This document shows positions 18,790 through 26,386 of a stretch of 64,000 bases of DNA, one piece after another. Source of the DNA: Sphingobacterium siyangense (GTDB taxonomy: Bacteria > Bacteroidota > Bacteroidia > Sphingobacteriales > Sphingobacteriaceae); contig NZ_VLKR01000008.1 in the NCBI RefSeq assembly GCF_007830445.1, positions 62,001 through 126,000 of the forward strand. Direction: 5' to 3'. The notes beneath the pieces are model-generated. The model worked only from the letters and a program-made list of their open reading frames with translations, ran no database searches and was not told the origin of the DNA. The translations under genes and the position numbers were made by a program. The stretch's first letter is position 1. Every line of letters begins with the position of its first letter.

Positions 18790-18948
18790 TTTTCATTGCC
18801 CCTATTTTATCAGACGCCTGCTGTTAGAATCCTTAAATATCACGCTTAGTCTTACACAAATGCACGCTTATCAGGTTTTATTTTAAAGTATATTTGTGAG
18901 CAATATTAAGCCAAAGATGCTTTCTTAAAAATTTTTCAATAAAAACAC

Positions 18949-18979
18949 TTGCATTTTATAATTCTATCAACCATATTTG
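18949..18979 (+). promoter_or_regulatory. Promoter of the trp leader and operon
   Basis: TTG at 18949-18951 and CATATTTG at 18972-18979 (one mismatch to TAnnTTTG), spaced 20 bp. Transcription would start about 12 nt before the leader-peptide ATG. Confidence 0.6.
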
Positions 18980-18996
18980 TATTAATAAAAATAACA

Positions 18997-19044
18997 ATGA
19001 TAACAACTGTATCAAATAAAGCTTGGTGGTGGCACAACGAATAA
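18997..19044 (+). CDS. trpL: trp operon leader peptide with three consecutive Trp codons
   Basis: A 15-residue peptide, MITTVSNKAWWWHNE, with three TGG codons in a row at 19024-19032. The stop codon lies in the loop of the following hairpin. Tandem Trp codons, a mutually exclusive hairpin set and a terminator before trpD are the hallmarks of ribosome-mediated transcription attenuation. When tryptophan is scarce the ribosome stalls on the TGG run and frees the RNA to avoid the terminator. The peptide itself probably has no other role. Confidence 0.9.
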   Translation: MITTVSNKAWWWHNE

Positions 19045-19128
19045 CGTTGTGGCAAACTCCTATTGCATTATTTGATTAATACGTCAAGATATGATGGGCT
19101 TGCCTAAATAAGGTAAGCCCTTTTTTTA
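19033..19128 (+). promoter_or_regulatory. trp attenuator (pause hairpin and terminator)
   Basis: The pause-like hairpin CACAACG / AATAA / CGTTGTG (19033-19051) overlaps the end of the leader peptide. The terminator stem GGGCTTGCCT / AGGTAAGCCC plus seven T (19096-19127) lies 12 bp before trpD. GGCAA at 19051-19055 can pair with TTGCC at 19100-19104, which would break the terminator; this antiterminator is short and inferred. Confidence 0.82.
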
Positions 19129-19139
19129 TTTAAATTACC

Positions 19140-20129
19140 ATGAAAGAAATTTTAGCGCATTTATTTGAATACAAGACATTTTCTCGGCAAGAAGCCTACG
19201 AGATCCTAACCAACATTGCCATGGGCAAGTATGACAGTCACCAAATTGCGGCATTTATGACGGCTTATGGTATGCGCAGTATTCGCGTTGAAGAGCTTGG
19301 AGGGTTTAGAGATGCGATGTATGATTTATGCCTCAAGCTGGATTTTAACGGTTATGATTTAATTGACCTTTGCGGTACAGGTGGGGATGGTAAAAATACC
19401 TTCAATATCTCGACAATAGCATCTTTTATCACTGCTGGGGCTGGTTACCATGTCGCAAAACACGGTAATATCGGGGTATCTTCGAGCTGTGGTTCATCCA
19501 ATGTCATGGAATATTTAGGCTATCAGTTCAGCAACGACAAGGCTGAGCTACAACGCCAACTTGATGAAGCCAATATCTGTTTCCTACATGCGCCATTGTT
19601 TCACCCTGCCATGAAAACCGTTGCCCCGATACGTCGTGCATTGGGTGTTAAGACTTTCTTTAACATGCTGGGTCCATTGACAAATCCTTCCAATCCTAGA
19701 TTTCAGTCTGTTGGTGTATTTAGTTTGGAATTAGCACGACTGTATGGTTATCTATACCAAAATACCAACAAACAATATTCCATTATTCATGCTTTGGACG
19801 GTTATGATGAGATATCCATGACCGGTGATTTTAAGGTAATCAACAACCAAGGAGAGAATTACTACAACATGGAAGAACTTGGTTTTACCCCAGTCTCAGC
19901 TCAGGAGTTGACGGGAGGTGAAACGATAGCAGATGCCGCCCAGACATTCTTATCTATATTGAACAATCAGGGTACAGATGTGCAGAACAATGTTGTTTTG
20001 ACGAATGCCGCATTTGCGATTAAGACCTTTAATCCCAAAAAATCTTTTGGTGACTGTTTTTATGAAGCTGAAAGTTCATTGATGGGAGGTAAAGCTTTGC
20101 GCAGTTTCCAAAAACTAATCAAAAAATAA
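19140..20129 (+). CDS. trpD: Anthranilate phosphoribosyltransferase
   Basis: 329 residues, the usual family length. It transfers phosphoribose from PRPP to anthranilate, step 2 of tryptophan synthesis, in the cytosol. The PRPP-binding glycine-rich loop GTGGDGKNTFNIST is present near residue 80, as are KHGNIGVSSSCGSSNVMEYL and the RRALGVKTFFNMLGPLTNP segment. It is the first structural gene of the attenuator-controlled operon. trpE and trpG, which make its anthranilate substrate, are not in the window. Confidence 0.97.
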   Translation: MKEILAHLFEYKTFSRQEAYEILTNIAMGKYDSHQIAAFMTAYGMRSIRVEELGGFRDAMYDLCLKLDFNGYDLIDLCGTGGDGKNTFNISTIASFITAGAGYHVAKHGNIGVSSSCGSSNVMEYLGYQFSNDKAELQRQLDEANICFLHAPLFHPAMKTVAPIRRALGVKTFFNMLGPLTNPSNPRFQSVGVFSLELARLYGYLYQNTNKQYSIIHALDGYDEISMTGDFKVINNQGENYYNMEELGFTPVSAQELTGGETIADAAQTFLSILNNQGTDVQNNVVLTNAAFAIKTFNPKKSFGDCFYEAESSLMGGKALRSFQKLIKK

Positions 20130-20130
20130 A

Positions 20131-20757
20131 ATGGCGATCAAAGTAAAAGTTTGTGGCATGAAATATCCCGACAATATAACCGCTGTAGCCTCCTTGGGCA
20201 TCGATTATATGGGATTCATATTTTATGATCAATCCAAACGTTATGTTGGTCAAAGCTCCTCCTCATACATTAAGGACCTTGACAGCCTAAGTAAGGTCGG
20301 AGTTTTCGTCAATGCCAGCCTTTCAGAAATTCTAGATAAAATAACTGAATTCCAACTAAATGCAATTCAACTGCATGGAAATGAATCTGCGGAATACTGT
20401 CTTGAATTGAAAGAAAAATCAGCAGTTAGCATCGTGAAAGCCTTCGGAGTAGATAAAAACTTTGACTGGATACAGCTGGATCCTTACGCTAAAATTGTAG
20501 ACTACTTTTTATTTGATACAAAAAGTAGTTCCTATGGTGGTACAGGAGTACAATTTGACTGGTCCCTATTGGACCAATACAAACTTACTACCCCCTATTT
20601 TCTCAGCGGCGGTTTAGATCCCGAAAATATCAAAACAGCGCTAGAAAGAAATGATCCACGGCTATATGCACTGGATTTAAATTCAAAATTTGAAGTAGAA
20701 CCCGGCTTAAAAGATATTGAGCTATTAAGCCACAGTATAAATACTATTAAAAAATGA
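20131..20757 (+). CDS. trpF: Phosphoribosylanthranilate isomerase
   Basis: 208-residue TIM-barrel enzyme that performs the Amadori rearrangement of phosphoribosylanthranilate. Motifs: the N-terminal [12 protein letters not shown] with the catalytic Cys, [13 protein letters not shown], the middle ...[26 protein letters not shown] with the catalytic Asp, and [17 protein letters not shown]. It starts one base after trpD and its stop overlaps the trpB start by 4 bp, so translation is coupled. trpC, the next enzyme of the pathway, is not in this operon. Confidence 0.96.
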   Translation: MAIKVKVCGMKYPDNITAVASLGIDYMGFIFYDQSKRYVGQSSSSYIKDLDSLSKVGVFVNASLSEILDKITEFQLNAIQLHGNESAEYCLELKEKSAVSIVKAFGVDKNFDWIQLDPYAKIVDYFLFDTKSSSYGGTGVQFDWSLLDQYKLTTPYFLSGGLDPENIKTALERNDPRLYALDLNSKFEVEPGLKDIELLSHSINTIKK

Positions 20758-21938
20758 GTATATATCAAGTCAATGAAAAAGGATATTATGGTCCCTTTGG
20801 AGGAGCCTATATCCCTGAGATGCTCTATCCCAATGTGAAAGAGCTACGTGAAGAATATCTCAAAATTATCGAAGAAGAGAGCTTTCAGGAGGAATTTAAC
20901 CAACTGCTCAGCGATTATGTCGGACGTCCTTCTCCATTATATCATGCCAAGCGTCTTTCTGAAAAATATGGAACTACGATTTACTTAAAACGGGAGGACC
21001 TTAACCATACCGGAGCGCATAAAATCAACAATACTATTGGCCAAATTCTATTAGCGGAACGCTTGGGTAAAAAGCGCATCATTGCCGAGACAGGCGCAGG
21101 ACAGCATGGCGTTGCCACAGCTACCGTTTGTGCGCTGAAAGGTATACAATGTGCAGTGTACATGGGAGAAGTTGATATTCAACGTCAAGCTCCAAATGTA
21201 GCACGGATGAAAATGATGGGGGCCGAAGTTATTCCCGCAACATCGGGCTCCAAAACGCTAAAGGATGCGACCAATGAAGCTTTGCGAGATTGGATCAACA
21301 ATCCTGTCGACACCCATTATATCATTGGGTCTGTTGTGGGACCACACCCTTATCCCGATATGGTTGCTCGCTTTCAGTCTATTATTTCTGAAGAAACGAA
21401 AAAACAACTATTAGCAAAAACAGGAAGAGAAAATCCAGATATCGTATTGGCTTGTGTCGGTGGAGGCTCCAATGCGGCAGGTATGTTCTATCATTACCTC
21501 GATGAAGAATCGGTTCAATTGTATGCCGTAGAGGCAGCTGGCCATGGTGTTGATTCAGGCGAATCCGCTGCGACAACAGCACTAGGAAAAGAGGGCGTTT
21601 TACATGGAAGCCGATCTATACTGATGCAAACAGCGGATGGCCAGGTCATAGAACCTTACTCCATATCGGCAGGACTCGATTACCCCGGTATTGGCCCTCA
21701 ACACGCTTGGTTATTCAAATCCGGCAGAGGTAACTATGTAAGTGTGACTGACGACGAAGCGATGCAGGCAGGTCTTGAGCTTACCCGACTAGAAGGTATC
21801 ATACCGGCTATTGAGAGTTCTCATGCCCTGGCTTATTTGGAAAAAATACCTTTTAAAGGTGATGAGACTGTCGTTGTCTGTCTTTCTGGACGTGGTGACA
21901 AGGATCTAGATAATTATATGAAATACTTTGATTTTTAA
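20754..21938 (+). CDS. trpB: Tryptophan synthase beta chain
   Basis: 394 residues. It condenses indole and serine to tryptophan with pyridoxal phosphate in the alpha2-beta2 complex. The PLP lysine is in [10 protein letters not shown], and the phosphate loop [13 protein letters not shown] and [12 protein letters not shown] are intact. The start ([20 protein letters not shown]) overlaps trpF by 4 bp, and trpA follows after 3 bp. It is a standard TrpB1-type chain by length and gene order. Confidence 0.98.
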   Translation: MSIYQVNEKGYYGPFGGAYIPEMLYPNVKELREEYLKIIEEESFQEEFNQLLSDYVGRPSPLYHAKRLSEKYGTTIYLKREDLNHTGAHKINNTIGQILLAERLGKKRIIAETGAGQHGVATATVCALKGIQCAVYMGEVDIQRQAPNVARMKMMGAEVIPATSGSKTLKDATNEALRDWINNPVDTHYIIGSVVGPHPYPDMVARFQSIISEETKKQLLAKTGRENPDIVLACVGGGSNAAGMFYHYLDEESVQLYAVEAAGHGVDSGESAATTALGKEGVLHGSRSILMQTADGQVIEPYSISAGLDYPGIGPQHAWLFKSGRGNYVSVTDDEAMQAGLELTRLEGIIPAIESSHALAYLEKIPFKGDETVVVCLSGRGDKDLDNYMKYFDF

Positions 21939-21941
21939 GGC

Positions 21942-22703
21942 ATGAATACAATTGAAAAAAAAGAAGGTACTCCCCTTTTATCGATATATTTTACAGCTGG
22001 ATATCCAACATTGGACAGCACAATAAGTATTGCCAAGAAATTGGAAGAAGCTGGCGCGGACTTTTTGGAAATCGGTTTTCCTTATTCCGACCCAGTGGCA
22101 GACGGGCCTGTCATTCAGCACAGTTCAGAAGTCTCTTTGGCAAACGGCATGACCGTAAAAAAGTTGTTCGATCAATTGATTGACCTCCGTAAACATGTTA
22201 GCATTCCCGTATTTTTGATGGGCTACTTTAATCCTGTGCTCCAATTTGGTGTTGAAAGATTCTGTGAAGAATGTAAAAATGCAGGTGTAAACGGTGTCAT
22301 TATACCTGACCTACCCATGGATGAATACGAAGAACTTTACAAAGAGACGTTCGAGAAAAATGGGATTGCAAATATATTCATTGTAACACCGCAGACTTCT
22401 GAAGAACGAATCAGAAAAATAGACAGCCTTTCCAGGAGCTTTATTTATTTACTTTCTTCCAATGCAACGACAGGTAAAACACTTGATGTTGGAGACGATA
22501 CAGCTGCTTACTTCAAGCGGATACATGATCTTCAATTAAAAAACCCATTGATCGTTGGTTTCGGTATCTCCGATAAACCTACCTTTCAAAAAGCAAGTAA
22601 GCATACGGCCGGTGCCATTATAGGTACAGCATTTGTCAAACGGCTAAAAGAACCGGATTATCTTACACAGATTCCAGCATTTATTGCGTCTATCAAAGCT
22701 TAA
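21942..22703 (+). CDS. trpA: Tryptophan synthase alpha chain
   Basis: 253-residue TIM barrel that splits indole-3-glycerol phosphate into indole and glyceraldehyde phosphate and passes indole to TrpB. The catalytic Glu is in LEIGFPYSDPVADGP, the catalytic Asp in VIIPDLPMDEYEEL. The C-terminal phosphate site GFGISDKP and GAIIGTAFVKRL are present. It is the last gene of the operon and is followed by a terminator. Confidence 0.97.
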   Translation: MNTIEKKEGTPLLSIYFTAGYPTLDSTISIAKKLEEAGADFLEIGFPYSDPVADGPVIQHSSEVSLANGMTVKKLFDQLIDLRKHVSIPVFLMGYFNPVLQFGVERFCEECKNAGVNGVIIPDLPMDEYEELYKETFEKNGIANIFIVTPQTSEERIRKIDSLSRSFIYLLSSNATTGKTLDVGDDTAAYFKRIHDLQLKNPLIVGFGISDKPTFQKASKHTAGAIIGTAFVKRLKEPDYLTQIPAFIASIKA

Positions 22704-22740
22704 TATGTAGGCTAGAAATTAGCAAAGCGTTAATTTTTTA

Positions 22741-22789
22741 ATAAGAGTTCGGTCTAAAGTCTTTTTTCTTGGATCGAACTCTTATTTTT
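22741..22789 (+). terminator. Terminator of the trp operon
   Basis: ATAAGAGTTCG and CGAACTCTTAT form an 11-bp stem around a 22-nt loop, followed by TTTTT. It sits 38 bp after trpA. Confidence 0.72.
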
Positions 22790-22825
22790 AAGGCAGTTTT
22801 CGAAAATGTGATTTTTCGAAGAGAA

Positions 22826-22833
22826 TAACTTTG
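22826..22833 (+). promoter_or_regulatory. Promoter -7 element before the phospholipase gene
   Basis: TAACTTTG matches TAnnTTTG exactly, 54 bp before the ATG at 22888. No clear -33 TTTG was found. Confidence 0.4.
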
Positions 22834-22887
22834 TTGCCTTGATCAACCAAGCAATAGGCAGCCAATCAAATCAATACTGTTATAACC

Positions 22888-25353
22888 ATGGATACGCGAA
22901 GAGATTTTTTAAAGAAAGCGGCTATGCTTGCTGGGGGAGCTTCTATCTCCCATGTTATTCCATCCGCTATTGCGAAAGCGATGGCTATAAATCCAGCATT
23001 GGGCAGCACATTTTATGATGCCGAGCACGTTGTTTTATTAATGCAGGAAAACCGTTCATTTGATCATGCCTTTGGAACACTGCGTGGTGTAAGAGGCTTC
23101 AATGATCCTAGAGCTATCCGTCAACCCAATCGGAATAAAGTTTGGTTTCAGACGCAAAAATCCGGCGAAACATTTGCTCCTTTCCGATTGGATATCAAAG
23201 ATTCAAAAGTCACCTGGATGGGTTGTCTCCCGCACAACTGGACCGACCAAACAGATGCTCGCAATAAAGGCAAGATGAACAAATGGTTGGATGTAAAACA
23301 TTCCGGATTTAAAGAATTTTCGAATCTACCGTTGACTATGGGACATTATAGTCGCGAAGATATTCCATTTTACTATTCTCTCGCGGACTCTTTCACAATC
23401 TGCGACCAACACTTTTGTTCGAGCATCACCGGCACGAATCCGAATAGGCTTTATTTCTGGACAGCCAATATCCGGGAAAATCTTACAGGAAAAGCCTTGG
23501 TTTGGAATGGAGACTCCGAGTTTAGCGGGAAAGCAACATGGACAACTTTCCCCGAACGCCTTTCGGAATTAGGCGTAGACTGGAAAATCTATCAAAATGA
23601 AATTTCTTCGAGCAGCGCTGGTTATAGTGGCGAAGCAAATAGCTGGCTCGCCAATTTTGGTTGTAATCCGATGGAATACTTCCCCCAATATCAAGTCAAA
23701 TATCATCCGCGCTATCGTCAGCTCCTGACATTAAAACAAGAAGATCTCGAACGCAAAATTAGCGAAACAACAGCTGGCGAAGCGCTTGAAAATTTAAAGA
23801 AAAATCTCAAACATACGCTAGAAGAATTACAGCTATATACTGCCGAGAACTTTGAAAAGTTCGATGAGCGGACAAAAGATATTCATCGCCGTGCTTTTGT
23901 TAACAACAGTGCACAGCCCGATTACATGGAATTGGAAACAATGCATTATCAAGAAGGGGGACAACAGCGCGAGTTACAGATCCCTAAAGGGGATGTTCTG
24001 TATCAATTCCGAAAAGATGTCGAGGAAGGTAAACTTCCAACCGTATCATGGCTGGCTCCACCGCAGCTTTTTTCTGACCATCCTGATTCTCCTTGGTTTG
24101 GCGCATGGTATGTTAGCGAAATCATGGACATTCTTACCCAAAATCCAGAAGTTTGGAAAAAAACAATCTTTATACTTACATATGACGAGAACGACGGGTA
24201 TTTTGACCACTTTGCCCCCTTTACAGCTCCAAATCCGGATGATACAGAAAGCGGAAAAGTATCAGCGGGAATCAACCCTGGGTTAGAATATGTACGCCGC
24301 GATGAGCAATATTATCCTGAAAGCGGAAGAGAAAGCAATATCGGTCTTGGCTATCGTGTACCGATGATCATTGCTTCTCCATGGACCAGAGGTGGTTGGG
24401 TCAATTCGCAAGTGTTTGACCATACCTCCAGTTTACAATTCCTAGAGAAGTTTATTAACCACAAAATCAAGAAAGATATAAAAGAAACCAACATCAGCAG
24501 TTGGCGGCGTACAGTATGTGGAGATTTAACTTCGGCATTTAGGCCCTATCATGGCGAAAACATTAACAAACCGATTGTACTAGAACGGGAACCTTTTATC
24601 CAAGAGATTCACCAAGCCAAGTTCAAAGGCCTTCCCATGGGCTTCAAAGCGCTCAGCGCAATGGAGATCAAACAAATAGAGCAAGACCCCAGCAGTTCTC
24701 CCTACTTCCCAAAACAAGAAAAAGGGCTCCGGGATTCATGTATCCTTCCCTATGAACTTTATGTGCATGGCGAATACCAATCCAAAGGGGATTACTTGGT
24801 CACATTTGAAGCTTCAAATAAAATTTTTGGCAAACATGCTGCGGGCTCACCTTTTACCGTCTACCATGCTGCTAGCTACAAAGGAGAAGTTGGAACCTCA
24901 AGAAATTATGCTGTTTCTCCTGGAGATCGTGTAACGGACCAATGGTCGCTAGACGCCTTCGATAAAAAAATGTACCACCTCGAAATCTATGGCCCAAATG
25001 GATTTTATCGAGCGTTTAAAGGTGACACAAACAACCCAGAGTTAAAGGTCCGCTGTACCTATGAAAAAAGTAAAAATGAATCCGCGTTTACTGGGCGTTT
25101 GTCTTTTTCATGTACAAACAAGGGGAAAACAACCCAGCAACTTGTTTTCGAGGATATCAGCTATGGAAAAGAAAAAAGGAGTCTGCAACTTAAAGGTGGG
25201 CAATCCATTAGGATACATTTTGATTTGGCTAAGCAAAACTTTTGGTATGATTTCCGCCTCACCTGCGCCGGTTTTCTAAACTTTGAGGAACAATATGCGG
25301 GTCGTGTAGAGATTGGAAATGCGGGAAAAAGTGATCCTCTATTAAGCCGATAA
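22888..25353 (+). CDS. Phosphocholine-specific phospholipase C
   Basis: 821 residues. It hydrolyses phosphatidylcholine-type lipids to diacylglycerol and phosphocholine, acting outside the cytoplasm. It starts with a twin-arginine signal (TRRDFLKKAAMLAGGASI), as expected for Tat-exported PlcC/PlcN enzymes. The phosphoesterase catalytic domain spans roughly residues 45-560 (VVLLMQENRSFDHAFGTLRG, HNWTDQTDARNKGKMNKW, TYDENDGYFDHFAP). Two DUF756-type beta domains follow in the last 250 residues (YELYVHGEYQSKGDYLV and ESAFTGRLSFSC). The gene stands alone with its own promoter. Confidence 0.93.
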   Translation: MDTRRDFLKKAAMLAGGASISHVIPSAIAKAMAINPALGSTFYDAEHVVLLMQENRSFDHAFGTLRGVRGFNDPRAIRQPNRNKVWFQTQKSGETFAPFRLDIKDSKVTWMGCLPHNWTDQTDARNKGKMNKWLDVKHSGFKEFSNLPLTMGHYSREDIPFYYSLADSFTICDQHFCSSITGTNPNRLYFWTANIRENLTGKALVWNGDSEFSGKATWTTFPERLSELGVDWKIYQNEISSSSAGYSGEANSWLANFGCNPMEYFPQYQVKYHPRYRQLLTLKQEDLERKISETTAGEALENLKKNLKHTLEELQLYTAENFEKFDERTKDIHRRAFVNNSAQPDYMELETMHYQEGGQQRELQIPKGDVLYQFRKDVEEGKLPTVSWLAPPQLFSDHPDSPWFGAWYVSEIMDILTQNPEVWKKTIFILTYDENDGYFDHFAPFTAPNPDDTESGKVSAGINPGLEYVRRDEQYYPESGRESNIGLGYRVPMIIASPWTRGGWVNSQVFDHTSSLQFLEKFINHKIKKDIKETNISSWRRTVCGDLTSAFRPYHGENINKPIVLEREPFIQEIHQAKFKGLPMGFKALSAMEIKQIEQDPSSSPYFPKQEKGLRDSCILPYELYVHGEYQSKGDYLVTFEASNKIFGKHAAGSPFTVYHAASYKGEVGTSRNYAVSPGDRVTDQWSLDAFDKKMYHLEIYGPNGFYRAFKGDTNNPELKVRCTYEKSKNESAFTGRLSFSCTNKGKTTQQLVFEDISYGKEKRSLQLKGGQSIRIHFDLAKQNFWYDFRLTCAGFLNFEEQYAGRVEIGNAGKSDPLLSR

Positions 25354-25486
25354 ACAAAACGAAAGGGAGCATTTAAAAAATGTTCCCATTCTTATAACAT
25401 CTTCCTGGAATAGGTAAATTTCAGGAATTAAATTACATACGCTGTTATCCGATAAAGTGTTCCGAAAAAAGATCGAACACACTGTA

Positions 25487-25603
25487 CTATTCCTGTATAC
25501 GACGAACCAGATGATAGAATCCCTTGTACAATAGAATTGCCCCAACAATCAAAAAGATAGCTAACAAATACGAGCTGACCGGATTGATAAATAATAAATA
25601 CAT
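25487..25603 (-). CDS. Possible 38-residue membrane protein
   Basis: Short reading frame with an ATG and a single hydrophobic helix (SSYLLAIFLIVGAILLYKG) ending in HLVRRIQE, a positive-inside tail. It lies in the 350-bp gap between the phospholipase and HYC_CC_PP genes, which otherwise shows no gene. I do not recognise a family; it could be real or chance. Confidence 0.4.
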   Translation of the reverse strand: MYLLFINPVSSYLLAIFLIVGAILLYKGFYHLVRRIQE

Positions 25604-25690
25604 AACTCTGGTAATTTTTGGTTTTTCATTTGTTACTACAAGTTATAACATTTATCCAAAATATTACAAAAAAAAATTACATATTTTCTT

Positions 25691-25698
25691 TATTTTTG
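25691..25698 (+). promoter_or_regulatory. TAnnTTTG element 5 nt before the HYC_CC_PP start
   Basis: TATTTTTG matches the -7 consensus exactly and is separated from the ATG at 25704 by 5 nt, so the mRNA would start at or near the start codon. No -33 TTTG is seen. Confidence 0.45.
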
Positions 25699-25703
25699 CT
25701 TCG

Positions 25704-26123
25704 ATGAAGAAAATTGCACTATTTATCGGCTTATTTTTCTATTTGCTCGCAGCAAGTGGTGCCTCACTGCATCTTCATTTTTGCCAAGGGGAAACAAAAA
25801 GTGTATCGTTATCGGAAAGCCATACTATGGCCTGCCCTCTTTGTGCCAAGTCTGCAAAAAAACAGCAGAACCACTGTCATGAAACAGGAAGCTGTAAAGA
25901 TGTTAAGATCGAAGCACAAAAGGTCGATCACTTCAGCCGAGTAACACAAAATCTTGATTTTAACACTTTTTCTCCCGCAATAGTTACGCTTCATTGGATA
26001 CTTAATTATTATCATTTCTCTGGGGAGGAGGACGATTTTTCTAAATTAAAGTATACCGATTTTGCGAGCGATAATAGACAGAACCCACCTGTTTTTATTC
26101 TCAATCAAAATTTTAGAATTTAA
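25704..26123 (+). CDS. HYC_CC_PP family protein
   Basis: 139 residues with an N-terminal hydrophobic signal (MKKIALFIGLFFYLLAASGA). The conserved blocks of the family are present in slightly altered form: HLHFCQGE (for HYC), CPLCAK, HCHETGSCKDVKIEA and, near the C-terminus, PPVFILNQNFRI. Five to six Cys and several His near the N-terminus suggest metal binding. The gene stands before a TonB receptor with an HMA (heavy-metal) domain; a joint role in handling copper or a similar metal is inferred. The ATG at 25704 was preferred to a much longer frame. Confidence 0.82.
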   Translation: MKKIALFIGLFFYLLAASGASLHLHFCQGETKSVSLSESHTMACPLCAKSAKKQQNHCHETGSCKDVKIEAQKVDHFSRVTQNLDFNTFSPAIVTLHWILNYYHFSGEEDDFSKLKYTDFASDNRQNPPVFILNQNFRI

Positions 26124-26386
26124 TATCACCTCTTTTCACCGAACGCAGTTCATTTTCTTGAATTGACCGAAGTCCAGTATAGTTTTTATATTTCGTGAGA
26201 ACGGCAGACTGTCATTCCCAACATTGATCTTTCCGTAGCTTGTCACGGAACAAAAAACAGTGGATTTTAAATCATTCAGCAAAAATAGTAGAACTGAAAA
26301 AATAAATCCGTACCCCTTGAATGTGGTTGCGTGGTATCATGAAGGTAAAAATTAAATGCTAGTTGAAGCGAATACTCTTAATTAAA

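Noticed and set aside
25342..25548. 68-residue - strand reading frame after the phospholipase gene
   Set aside because: No protein-like pattern; the better - strand candidate in the gap is the 38-residue membrane frame at 25487-25603.
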